Of a stretch of 9,967 nucleotides of DNA, positions 1 through 5,935 are shown piece by piece. The notes beneath the pieces were generated by a model that did no database searches, was not told where the DNA came from, and worked only from the letters and a program-made list of their open reading frames with translations. Location: positions 1 through 9,967 of the forward strand of contig CAUJII010000165.1 in NCBI GenBank assembly GCA_963205035.1. The letters are read 5' to 3'. This DNA is from Spirochaetota bacterium (lineage in GTDB: Bacteria; Spirochaetota; Leptospiria; Turneriellales; Turneriellaceae). Within the stretch, counting starts at the first letter, position 1. Each line of letters opens with the position of its first letter. A program made the position numbers and the translations under genes.

Positions 1-623
1 ACGACATCGTCTTTACGCACGGTGTGTTCAGGAAAACCCATGAGCATACGGTAAGCCGTCGCGCCGACGAGCATGTATGCTGCGGATTCCTCCCAGCTCA
101 GGTGTTTGGGACGCGGTAGAAGTTGGTGCGCTTGGATGCGCGTGAATTGTGCGAAGCTGCCGTAGTTAACCTCATAGCCCCATATACGGTTGGAAGAATG
201 CACGATGGGGTCCACCTTGCCGGCTTTAATGTCGGGGTTATTGATATCCCAATGGCCGCAGTGCGCCACGACTTCGTCGCCGACTTTGACGTTTTTGACA
301 TTCGCGCCGACTTTATAGACGATACCCGACGCATCGGAGCCGCCGATGTGCATGTTGGACATATCGTTTTGGTCCTTGCGGTGAGTTTCGACCATGTTGA
401 CCGGAATGCCGAGAGCCGCCCAGACGTTGTTGTAGTTAATCCCCGCCGCTTTGACGAGGACTAACGCCTCGTCCGGCCCGCAGTCGGGCACGTCGAGAAT
501 TTCTTTTTGGATTGCTTTTTGTGGCTCGCCGAAGCGTTCTTCGCGGATTGCCATTGCATACATTTTTTTGGGAATTTCACCCAAAGGAATATTTTCGTTG
601 AGTTCGTAGAGTTCTTTTGCCAT
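1..623 (-). CDS. Crotonyl-CoA carboxylase/reductase-like enzyme (N-terminal part)
   Basis: The visible 207 N-terminal residues match the crotonyl-CoA carboxylase/reductase branch of the medium-chain dehydrogenase/reductase superfamily. That family reduces enoyl-CoA with NADPH, with or without CO2 fixation, and acts in the ethylmalonyl-CoA pathway or in extender-unit supply. Seen: MYAMAIREERFGEP at 21-34, INYNNVWAALG at 62-72, IGGSDASGIVYKVG at 93-106, VGDEVVAHCG at 114-123, RIWGYE at 146-151, GSFAQFTR at 155-162 and LLPRPKHLSWEESA at 168-181. In the Kitasatospora enzyme an Asn and a Phe-Glu pair help bind CO2. The likely equivalents here are in the NYNN motif (63-66) and Tyr150-Glu151, so Glu is kept but Phe appears to be Tyr. 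The Rossmann domain lies beyond the left edge; the family is usually about 400-450 aa. The ATG at 623 is preceded by CCCCTCC, not a Shine-Dalgarno site. A non-carboxylating enoyl- or acrylyl-CoA reductase is the main alternative. Confidence 0.85.
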   Translation of the reverse strand, partial: MAKELYELNENIPLGEIPKKMYAMAIREERFGEPQKAIQKEILDVPDCGPDEALVLVKAAGINYNNVWAALGIPVNMVETHRKDQNDMSNMHIGGSDASGIVYKVGANVKNVKVGDEVVAHCGHWDINNPDIKAGKVDPIVHSSNRIWGYEVNYGSFAQFTRIQAHQLLPRPKHLSWEESAAYMLVGATAYRMLMGFPEHTVRKDDV

Positions 624-630
624 GGAGGGG

Positions 631-659
631 AATACTTTTTTCTAAAGACACCGTGTCAA
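631..659 (-). promoter_or_regulatory. Candidate promoter of the CCR-like gene
   Basis: On the minus strand a perfect -35 TTGACA (659-654) is followed after 17 nt by AGTATT (636-631), a weak -10 with 3 of 6 matches. Transcription would start about 7 nt further on, practically at the ATG at 623. This would be a leaderless or near-leaderless mRNA, which fits the absent Shine-Dalgarno site. The element overlaps the 5' end of the divergent Panacea-like gene. It is an inference from sequence only. Confidence 0.4.
647..657. promoter_or_regulatory. Short inverted repeat at the CCR-like promoter
   Basis: GACAC-C-GTGTC is a perfect 5-bp dyad around one central base. It overlaps the -35 element of the predicted minus-strand promoter and the candidate GTG start of the plus-strand gene. 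This is a plausible operator position for the divergent pair, but arms this short can occur by chance. Confidence 0.25.
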
Positions 660-1261
660 AAGGTTTGACTACGGAGGCTGTGGGAGAAGTCCTCAAAAAC
701 GCGCAAGAGACGTCGAGTCGGCTCTACGAAGCGTACCCCAAGTTGCGCGCGATGGTAATTTTCATCTTGCGCCGGCTGCCGGGAAAGCTCAACCGGGTGG
801 CCCTCTGCAAAATTCTTTATTACGCAGAAATGCTCTACTTCCAGAAAGCGTCGACGACTATTTCGGGGTTGGATTTTCTCCATATCGAAAGCTCGCCGGT
901 GCCGCGCTTTTTTAGCGAGATTATGAGCGAAATGGTCGCGCGCAAAGAGGTGCGGATTGTCCCCCAAGTCGCGGGCGAAGTTATCGACGGCCGACAAATC
1001 ATGGTCTTACGCGGCATGGTCTTCGAGTGCGACGCGCAACTCCTCCCTGTATTGAGCCGCGAAGAACTCCGTGCGCTGCGGGCTGTGGCGACGACGCTTC
1101 AAAACGAAATGAATTTAGAGACGCGCTATTTTCCTCAATTTTACCAGCACTATGTACAGGCCGGGCTTTACGAGGTCATCCCCTTTGTGGTATTTCCCAA
1201 GAGACCGCATCTTCAATTCAAAGCGTGGAGTCGCAAAGCATACCGCTTGATGTTTCAATAA
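653..1261 (+). CDS. Panacea/SocA-like (DUF4065) domain protein
   Basis: A 202-aa soluble protein that resembles a divergent Panacea domain (DUF4065, SocA-like). The signature is the block around residues 49-85: CKILYYAEMLYFQK at 52-65, then a spacer and SPVPRFF at 81-87. This parallels the family pattern K(L/I)LYYAdxLyxxk...GPVv. Later come a basic stretch with VARKEVRIV (95-103) and LSREELRALRAV (135-146), the usual following helix. Known members are antitoxins or proteolytic adaptors; no recognisable toxin lies next to it, so that role is not shown here. The start is uncertain. GTG at 653 is chosen because TTG at 617 would overlap the divergent gene; TTG 665 and GTG 680 are also possible, the latter with GGAGG only 2 nt upstream. 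Its TAA shares one base with the ATG of the following esterase gene. Confidence 0.6.
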   Translation: MSKGLTTEAVGEVLKNAQETSSRLYEAYPKLRAMVIFILRRLPGKLNRVALCKILYYAEMLYFQKASTTISGLDFLHIESSPVPRFFSEIMSEMVARKEVRIVPQVAGEVIDGRQIMVLRGMVFECDAQLLPVLSREELRALRAVATTLQNEMNLETRYFPQFYQHYVQAGLYEVIPFVVFPKRPHLQFKAWSRKAYRLMFQ

Positions 1262-2322
1262 TGGTTCTTGTTTTCATCGTCTTGATTGTTCTTCTCTTTG
1301 TCGCCGGCCATTATGGCTTGCCTGAAAAAGTGAACCCCTTTGCGTACCAAGAAGCTCCGAGCGCAATTCAGCTCATGCGGGGTGCCGAACCGTTCCGTTT
1401 GCAAGGCAAGACCGACGTGGGGTTTCTTTTAGTCCATGGGTTTGAAGACTCTCCTTATACAATGCGGAATTTAGCGGATCTGCTCCATAGCGAAGGGCAC
1501 ACGGTCATTGCACCTCTCTTGCCGGGGCATGGCACGAACATCAAGAATTTCGCAAAGACGCGCTACGAGCATTGGCTCACGATGGTGCGCGAGACCTATT
1601 TCAAGGAGCGCCCTCGGTTCCGCCATTTTTTTCTGATTGGATTTTCTATGGGAGGAAATCTGTGCCTCACGCTTGCAAGCGAACTCGGCAAACGAGCGCA
1701 AGGCAATGGAGTCGACAGAGCGCGTCTCTTGGCATCTGGCAGAGAAGATATGATGCCTACAGGGATGATTACAATTTCGGCACCCGTTACGCTCAATGGC
1801 TTCTTGAATGGTCGGCTCATCATTAAAGACCCGCGTCTTTTTTTGACGGGTGTCTTGAAGGGGTTTCTCCGCTATATTTCAAAGGCGAAGTCTCTGACGG
1901 CCGAGCAAGTGATGAACCCGTGGGTCGGGTATGGCGAGGCTTATACTCTGCCGGCTCTCCATTCTTTCAAGCTGGGCGTGACGCGTGTGAAGTTTTTACT
2001 CCACCGCATTAAGGCACCGCTTTGCCTTATCCACGCGAAAGGCGATCAAACCGTGCACATTGAAAATATGCATTATATTTTTCGCAAAGCGGGTTCGAAA
2101 GAAAAATGCGCGTATGTACTCACTCTCGATGAAAATTTGACGACACACCATGTACTCGTAACCCACCAGCTTGTGCGGGAAAAAGTGTTTCACTATGTAC
2201 TGAAGTTTGTGCACGACACGTTGCGCGGGTTTGATTTGAAGCCTGCGATTTTTAAGCCCCCCGGCGGCAAAGAACGTTGGGTCGACAAGCTCAAGCGCTT
2301 TCGGGGATTTCTCTCGGGTTAA
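1261..2322 (+). CDS. Membrane-anchored alpha/beta-hydrolase (carboxylesterase/monoacylglycerol lipase type)
   Basis: A 353-aa serine hydrolase of the alpha/beta fold, likely acting on acyl or glyceryl esters. Residues 1-17 are an uncharged hydrophobic segment (MVLVFIVLIVLLFVAGH) without an evident cleavage site, so an N-terminal membrane anchor is more likely than a secreted form. FLLVHGFEDSPYTM at 55-68 supplies the oxyanion region, APLLPGHG at 84-91 follows, and GFSMGG at 127-132 carries the nucleophile Ser129. The likely acid is Asp262 in AKGDQTVH and the likely base His296 or His297 in TTHHVLVTH. This layout resembles Est30-type carboxylesterases with a cap between strands. The frame is open back to 1027, but those extra residues overlap the previous gene and would put polar sequence before the anchor. 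The ATG at 1261, in a TAATG overlap, is therefore the right start. The gene ends in a second TAATG overlap. Exact substrate unknown. Confidence 0.85.
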   Translation: MVLVFIVLIVLLFVAGHYGLPEKVNPFAYQEAPSAIQLMRGAEPFRLQGKTDVGFLLVHGFEDSPYTMRNLADLLHSEGHTVIAPLLPGHGTNIKNFAKTRYEHWLTMVRETYFKERPRFRHFFLIGFSMGGNLCLTLASELGKRAQGNGVDRARLLASGREDMMPTGMITISAPVTLNGFLNGRLIIKDPRLFLTGVLKGFLRYISKAKSLTAEQVMNPWVGYGEAYTLPALHSFKLGVTRVKFLLHRIKAPLCLIHAKGDQTVHIENMHYIFRKAGSKEKCAYVLTLDENLTTHHVLVTHQLVREKVFHYVLKFVHDTLRGFDLKPAIFKPPGGKERWVDKLKRFRGFLSG

Positions 2323-3248
2323 TGCAAACTCCACAAATACAGTCTCTCTATTTTGTTAGAGAAAATATTCTACACGAATTTAGGGATGAAGCTGCAGCAA
2401 AGGGTGTTGTTGTTCAAGAACTGGCCCCTCTAATTTTTGCTTCTACCTCAGCGGAACGTCTTTTTTGGGTCTTAGATTATTGGCGCGTTGACGAAGTCCC
2501 TTTTGAATCAATTTCTCACGCAGTGAAGAGCTTGCGGTCGCGCAACAAGAAATGGGCTTACGTAGGAAGTACTCTGTTTAGGCGGGGAGCGCTCATCGCG
2601 GAGGGCCTCAAAGTTCCAAAAGATAAGAAGATTCAATTCCCAGCGCCGATTGAAACTCAGAAGAAACCGGCGTTCACGCTCAAAAATACAACGACGCTCT
2701 TTGTGTGTGAAAAACCGCTCAAGGGAAATTTTGCAGGCGGAAAGGTCGCGCTCGAAGAGGATAGAGTGGGGCCCCCGAGCCGCGCGTACCTAAAATTACA
2801 AGAGGCGTTGACGCTAGCCAACCTCGAAATTTCAGACAAAGATTCTGTTCTCGATTTGGGAGCAACACCCGGAGGCTGGTCTTATGTTGCGGCGAGCTTG
2901 GGTGCTGCGGTGACGATGATCGACAGAAGCGAACCCGATCCAAAGCTCTTCAAAAAATTTAAGAAGCTCGAATATATAAAGGGGGATGGATTAAATCCCA
3001 CAGAAGCGTTTCTTTCCAAGGCAACGGTTCTTGTTAGCGACATGGCGTGCGAACCCGCCAGACTTTTGAAATCGGTTTCCGCGTGGGTAAATTTACCGCA
3101 CTTGAGGTTCATGGTGTGCACGTTGAAATTCCACGGCATCTCGGACAAAAAGGTCATTGCCGCGTTTGCAGCAATACCACATAGCGAAATTTATCATCTT
3201 TGGAATAACGGGCACGAGTTGACTTGGGTTTGGAAAAAAGCTCGTTGA
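2322..3248 (+). CDS. RlmM-like 2'-O-ribose RNA methyltransferase (FtsJ fold)
   Basis: A 308-aa SAM-dependent methyltransferase related to RlmM, which 2'-O-methylates C2498 of 23S rRNA. The C-terminal half is an FtsJ-type Rossmann fold. GPPSRAYLKL at 150-159 contains Lys158; the SAM loop is VLDLGATPGGWSYVA at 176-190; Asp201 ends the second strand at TMIDRS. The K-D-K-E catalytic tetrad is complete: Lys158, Asp240 (VSDMACEPAR), Lys269 (CTLKF) and Glu299 (NGHELTWV). The N-terminal about 145 residues are poorly conserved and would hold the RNA-binding part, shorter than in E. coli RlmM (366 aa). The frame is open from 2277, but ATG 2322 in the TAATG overlap is preferred because the earlier codons lie inside the esterase gene. 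No strong Shine-Dalgarno site precedes it, so translation may be coupled. The rRNA target is inferred from the family. Confidence 0.85.
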   Translation: MQTPQIQSLYFVRENILHEFRDEAAAKGVVVQELAPLIFASTSAERLFWVLDYWRVDEVPFESISHAVKSLRSRNKKWAYVGSTLFRRGALIAEGLKVPKDKKIQFPAPIETQKKPAFTLKNTTTLFVCEKPLKGNFAGGKVALEEDRVGPPSRAYLKLQEALTLANLEISDKDSVLDLGATPGGWSYVAASLGAAVTMIDRSEPDPKLFKKFKKLEYIKGDGLNPTEAFLSKATVLVSDMACEPARLLKSVSAWVNLPHLRFMVCTLKFHGISDKKVIAAFAAIPHSEIYHLWNNGHELTWVWKKAR

Positions 3249-3252
3249 GAGC
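3234..3252 (-). terminator. Weak candidate terminator of the minus-strand gene
   Basis: Read leftward, GCTC-TCAAC-GAGC (3252-3240) is followed at once by six T (3239-3234). The stem is only 4 bp, so this is a weak hairpin-plus-U-tract signal. It lies about 60 nt beyond the stop of the minus-strand gene at 3312 and overlaps the stop codon of the RlmM-like gene. No convincing terminator for the plus-strand genes was found. Confidence 0.3.
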
Positions 3253-3273
3253 ACCCGTGTTTGAAGCACCTCG

Positions 3274-3284
3274 CCCCCCCCCCC
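3274..3284. repeat. 11-nt poly-C homopolymer
   Basis: Eleven consecutive C, followed after GCAGT by six more C, in the 63-bp gap between two convergent genes. A CCTCG/CGAGG pair (3269-3273, 3298-3302) flanks it and could form a weak stem. The tract lies outside both coding regions, so length changes would not shift either frame as annotated. Confidence 0.9.
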
Positions 3285-3311
3285 GCAGTCCCCCCTCCGA
3301 GGCTTGGTTCG

Positions 3312-3734
3312 CTACACGCGGTTCGAGAGATATTGGTTGATGATGTTGTGCAGCGGGGCTGCTGCGTCGGGTTTACACTTCTGTTCGAGCCAGAGCACCA
3401 TTTGCACCGAGAGCCTGCTTTCAGAATTGAACTCGTGCTTCAGAACATATTCGGCGATGAGGTAACGAAATTTATCAAAGAGTTCTTCAGCGTTCACAAG
3501 ACATTCAGTGCTATCGCCCATGAACGCCGCGAGTTCTCGGATAATCTCATGCTTGTGCATGAGCGTCACTTCTTCTTTTATTGAGTTGCGTTCGATGACA
3601 GCGAGCTTTTCTTCAAAGCCCGAACAGTTGCGGCATTTGGGAGCAAATAAAGGTTCTGCAGTTTGCTTTATCGAGTTTGATTTTTTTTCAAATTTTTTTG
3701 CCACAATCTTACGGCTCGTTTCAGTGGGTTGCAT
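3312..3734 (-). CDS. Hypothetical 140-aa protein
   Basis: I do not recognise this protein. It has a lysine-rich N-terminus (residues 9-24), one KCRNC pair at 33-37, an acidic, probably helical middle (EEKLAVIERNSIKEEV at 41-56) and a mostly helical C-terminal half with two more cysteines (78 and 120). There is no signal peptide, membrane segment or clear helix-turn-helix. The ATG at 3734 is chosen; the frame is open to a TTG at 3782, which would put the 16-bp inverted repeat partly inside the gene. Neither start has a good Shine-Dalgarno site. It is divergent from the large operon and shares its regulatory region, so a local regulatory or accessory role is possible but unsupported. Its base composition appears more AT-rich than its neighbours, which may indicate a different origin. 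The open frame plus a plausible promoter and terminator argue that it is real. Confidence 0.6.
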   Translation of the reverse strand: MQPTETSRKIVAKKFEKKSNSIKQTAEPLFAPKCRNCSGFEEKLAVIERNSIKEEVTLMHKHEIIRELAAFMGDSTECLVNAEELFDKFRYLIAEYVLKHEFNSESRLSVQMVLWLEQKCKPDAAAPLHNIINQYLSNRV

Positions 3735-3774
3735 GAAATATATAGAAAGCGGTAGAGAATGACGATTTTTTGTC

Positions 3775-3790
3775 TTAACCAAGTGGTTAA
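3775..3790. promoter_or_regulatory. 16-bp inverted repeat, candidate operator
   Basis: TTAACCA-AG-TGGTTAA is a perfect 7-bp dyad with a 2-bp centre, of the size and symmetry bound by homodimeric helix-turn-helix regulators (TetR or MarR types). It lies between the divergent genes, about 50 bp upstream of the plus-strand -35 and inside the predicted leader of the minus-strand gene. The binding protein is not identifiable here. Confidence 0.5.
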
Positions 3791-3825
3791 AAATGACTAT
3801 TACTAGTGCAAAAAACTAAATAAAA

Positions 3826-3854
3826 TTTATAGTTTCAGGTTGACTTAATGACAG
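3826..3854 (-). promoter_or_regulatory. Candidate promoter of the 140-aa gene
   Basis: On the minus strand, -35 CTGTCA (3854-3849, 4 of 6 matches) and -10 TATAAA (3831-3826, 5 of 6) are 17 nt apart. The predicted start near 3819 leaves a leader of about 85 nt that contains the 3775-3790 inverted repeat. An imperfect AT-rich dyad (AAACTA at 3813-3818 with TAGTTT at 3830-3835) overlaps the -10. Confidence 0.45.
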
Positions 3855-3867
3855 CAGTCTCTAACAT
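3840..3867 (+). promoter_or_regulatory. Candidate promoter of the flavoprotein operon
   Basis: TTGACT (3840-3845, 5 of 6 matches to the -35 consensus) and TAACAT (3862-3867, 4 of 6 to the -10) are separated by 16 nt. Transcription would start near 3874, leaving a leader of about 25 nt before the ATG at 3899. The -35 lies 3 bp from the -35 of the divergent promoter and between that promoter's -35 and -10, so the two are likely to compete for polymerase. Confidence 0.5.
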
Positions 3868-3884
3868 AGCGTACTAAAGGATAT

Positions 3885-3889
3885 AAAGG
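3885..3889 (+). promoter_or_regulatory. Ribosome binding site deciding the ATG at 3899
   Basis: AAAGG sits 9 nt before the ATG at 3899 and 15 nt before a second in-frame ATG at 3905, so it favours the first. A further AAAGG at 3876-3880 is too distant. Confidence 0.5.
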
Positions 3890-3898
3890 TCTAAATAT

Positions 3899-4672
3899 AT
3901 GAATATGACTACCGCCGTTCCGAAGAAGCAGGCACTCACGTCGCTTGAAGACTTTAGCGCCATAGCGCCCGTCCTTTACACCGACCTCTCCATGGACGCC
4001 GTCGTCTGCCATGTAGACAAGGCCATTGCTCAGAAATTTTTACCGAGTAAAAACTATGTGCCGTTAACGTATATGCCGGGCCAAGTTTTAGCAGCGCTCC
4101 TGTGTTTTGAATACCGTGCAACGGGCATCGAGCCTTATAACGAAGTCGCTCTCGTTCTTCCTCTCGCAAAATACGGACAGACATTTTTTCCCGGTGTCCT
4201 TTCCGCGCTTTCTGAACTTTCGACAAACACCATGAACGCGCATGTTATTGAGCTCCCTGTGAACACCGAGCTCTCGTTGCGCGGCGGCGTCGAAGTTTTT
4301 GGGTATCCAAAATTTCTGGCAGACATCCAGTTTTTGAACGAGGGCCGCAGACGCACTTGCGAGATACGAGACAAAGAAGAGCGATTTCTTCTTTTGAGGA
4401 TGGGGTTGGACGCGCACAGTGGCTTTGCGTTCGGAAAAACGCGCTTCGTTTTTCACACATACCCGATACGGCATGGGCATACGCTCAAGACAACCTTCAA
4501 GATGGAGTTCGACGACTTGCGTATCAATCCTTTTCCCAAAAAGTTTTCTTTAGAGTTGGGCGGCGGTGCAATGGCCGAAGCGTGCAACTTACTTCTGCGG
4601 CATCCTCTTCTCACGCTGAGCGTAAAAAAAGGGAAGGGTGCACTCGAATTGCCGGAGGTTCTTCATGGCTAA
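3899..4672 (+). CDS. Acetoacetate decarboxylase-fold protein
   Basis: A 257-aa cytosolic protein of the acetoacetate decarboxylase (ADC) superfamily, whose members form a Schiff base on one lysine and act as decarboxylases or as aldolase/dehydratase-like enzymes. Seen: GIEPYNEVALVLPL at 76-89, resembling the conserved acidic strand with Glu82, and RGGVEVFGYPKFLAD at 128-142, matching the family's G-E-GYPK active-site segment. Lys138 is the probable Schiff-base lysine (Lys115 in Clostridium). The next residue is Phe139, where the classical enzyme has Lys116, which lowers the pKa of the first lysine. The length is near the family norm of about 245. First gene of the operon; its last 8 bases overlap the start of the next gene, and that gene's Shine-Dalgarno site lies inside this one. 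True acetoacetate decarboxylation is doubtful; a lyase or hydratase role on another keto acid is as likely. Confidence 0.8.
   Translation: MNMTTAVPKKQALTSLEDFSAIAPVLYTDLSMDAVVCHVDKAIAQKFLPSKNYVPLTYMPGQVLAALLCFEYRATGIEPYNEVALVLPLAKYGQTFFPGVLSALSELSTNTMNAHVIELPVNTELSLRGGVEVFGYPKFLADIQFLNEGRRRTCEIRDKEERFLLLRMGLDAHSGFAFGKTRFVFHTYPIRHGHTLKTTFKMEFDDLRINPFPKKFSLELGGGAMAEACNLLLRHPLLTLSVKKGKGALELPEVLHG
4654..4658 (+). promoter_or_regulatory. Ribosome binding site deciding the ATG at 4665
   Basis: GGAGG is 6 nt from the ATG at 4665. It settles the start of the flavoprotein gene against an in-frame TTG at 4638 and places the 8-nt overlap with the previous gene. Confidence 0.75.
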
Positions 4673-5921
4673 ACGTATTGCGATCGTCGGTGGAGGGATT
4701 GCCGGCTTAACTGCCGCATACCGTCTCTACAAGAATAACGACATTACCCTTTATGAAAAGCAGAGCCGCTTAGGCGGCAATGCTTACACACACAAAACTA
4801 AAGAAGGCGACGAGGTTGATATTGCAGTCGCGGCTTTCGGCAAAGCAGGGTATCCCACTTTCTTCAAGCTCTTAGACGAGCTGAAAGTCGAACGCGGACG
4901 TTCGTTAAATTCCAACGTGAGTTTCATGGACCTCGATACGAAAAAGGGAGTCTATATCACTCCGTTTAGTCTGAAGTCGCTCTTTGCACAAAATTTTGCT
5001 ATGTTTAGCCCGGGGCATCTCAAGTCGTATTATCAACTAACCAAAGCCTTGGTCGAAGCAAACAATATGCTCAAGCGCGGTGAGCTCAAAGACCTTTCGA
5101 TGCAAAAAGCGTTTGGAGAGAAATCGTGGTTTAAGGGCGAGGTGAAAGCGTTTCTCATGAGTGCGCTTTGTCTTCTGTCTTCGATGCAGGCAGAGGAAAT
5201 TCTTGTCGCTCCCGCAGAATTCTTTATCCGTAAGTTGGACGTCCATAACGATTTGATTTCGCCCAAGTCGTTTTATTCGATCACTGCCATAAAGGGCGGG
5301 ACGAGGAGTTACGTTAAGGCGCTCACAAAAGATTTCTTGCCGCGCATACGCATGGGTTTAGGCGTCAAAGAAATTGAACGTAAAGACGGCAAAGTTATTA
5401 TTACCGACGACAAAGGCGCGAAAGAGACGTTTGATGCTGTCGTCTTGGCGACCCCTGCGAACGTGAGTCTTAGGCTCTTGAGAAATCCCACAGTGGATGA
5501 GAAAAAAATCCTCGGCAAGTGGAAATATAAAGAAGGGCGCATCGTTGTGCACACCGATACGACGCACTTTCCAGAGCGCGATCTCATGCAAGCATATACT
5601 TTTCTCTATACCGACCGCGACGAGAAATTCAATACTTCGGTGAGCGGCGCTCTGTGGCATGAACCCGGAGTGCGCAGCGACTGTCCTTTTATTAGTACGC
5701 AGCATCCGAACTTCCCGATTGATAAGGCGAAGATTGACCTCGATACAGTCTTCTATACGCCCATTTACGATAAAGATTCTGTCGCCGTGATAGACAAACT
5801 CCCTTCGCTGAACGGCGTCCAGAACACGTATTTTTGTGGTAGTTACTTCGGGTACGGTTTGCACGAAGACGCCGTGGTATCGGCCATGGCGGCAGTGGAT
5901 CTCATGGAGGCTCGGGCGTAA
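4665..5921 (+). CDS. FAD-dependent amine-oxidase-fold oxidoreductase (COG2907 type)
   Basis: A 418-aa flavoprotein. It opens with a dinucleotide-binding motif, IAIVGGGIAGLTAAYRL at 5-21, with Glu31 ending the second strand to bind the FAD ribose, and RLGGNAYTH at 35-43, as in amine oxidases and phytoene desaturases. VDIAVAAFGKAGYPTFFKLLDEL at 51-73 corresponds to the COG2907 segment VDtGF...YPn...L. The last part, TYFCGSYFGYGLHEDAVVSAM at 388-408, is the COG2907 hallmark (FCGAYFGYGFHEDG in typical members). Members often sit beside cyclopropane-fatty-acid-synthase-like methyltransferases, and a relative, UfaD, desaturates methylated fatty acids on the way to furan fatty acids; no such methyltransferase is present here. 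I infer oxidation or desaturation of a hydrophobic substrate. It lies 14 nt before the next flavoprotein gene in the same operon. No signal peptide. Confidence 0.8.
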   Translation: MAKRIAIVGGGIAGLTAAYRLYKNNDITLYEKQSRLGGNAYTHKTKEGDEVDIAVAAFGKAGYPTFFKLLDELKVERGRSLNSNVSFMDLDTKKGVYITPFSLKSLFAQNFAMFSPGHLKSYYQLTKALVEANNMLKRGELKDLSMQKAFGEKSWFKGEVKAFLMSALCLLSSMQAEEILVAPAEFFIRKLDVHNDLISPKSFYSITAIKGGTRSYVKALTKDFLPRIRMGLGVKEIERKDGKVIITDDKGAKETFDAVVLATPANVSLRLLRNPTVDEKKILGKWKYKEGRIVVHTDTTHFPERDLMQAYTFLYTDRDEKFNTSVSGALWHEPGVRSDCPFISTQHPNFPIDKAKIDLDTVFYTPIYDKDSVAVIDKLPSLNGVQNTYFCGSYFGYGLHEDAVVSAMAAVDLMEARA

Positions 5922-5924
5922 CGC

Positions 5925-5930
5925 GAGGAG
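5925..5930 (+). promoter_or_regulatory. Ribosome binding site of the first phytoene-desaturase-like gene
   Basis: GAGGAG lies 5 nt before the ATG at 5936 and fixes this start. It falls in the 14-nt gap after the previous stop at 5921. Confidence 0.75.
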
Positions 5931-5935
5931 TAACT

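Noticed and set aside
123..464. Plus-strand open frame of 113 codons
   Set aside because: It lies antisense to the CCR-like gene, whose minus-strand translation matches a known family; the plus frame resembles nothing.
1027..1260. N-terminal extension of the esterase by 78 residues
   Set aside because: The open frame overlaps the Panacea-like gene, and the hydrophobic anchor begins exactly at the ATG at 1261 in a TAATG junction.
3261..3584. Plus-strand open frame starting at the poly-C tract
   Set aside because: Its proline-rich start is translated homopolymer, and it overlaps the better supported minus-strand gene.
5358..5864. Minus-strand open frame of 168 codons
   Set aside because: It is antisense to the COG2907-type flavoprotein gene, with no ribosome site or family likeness.
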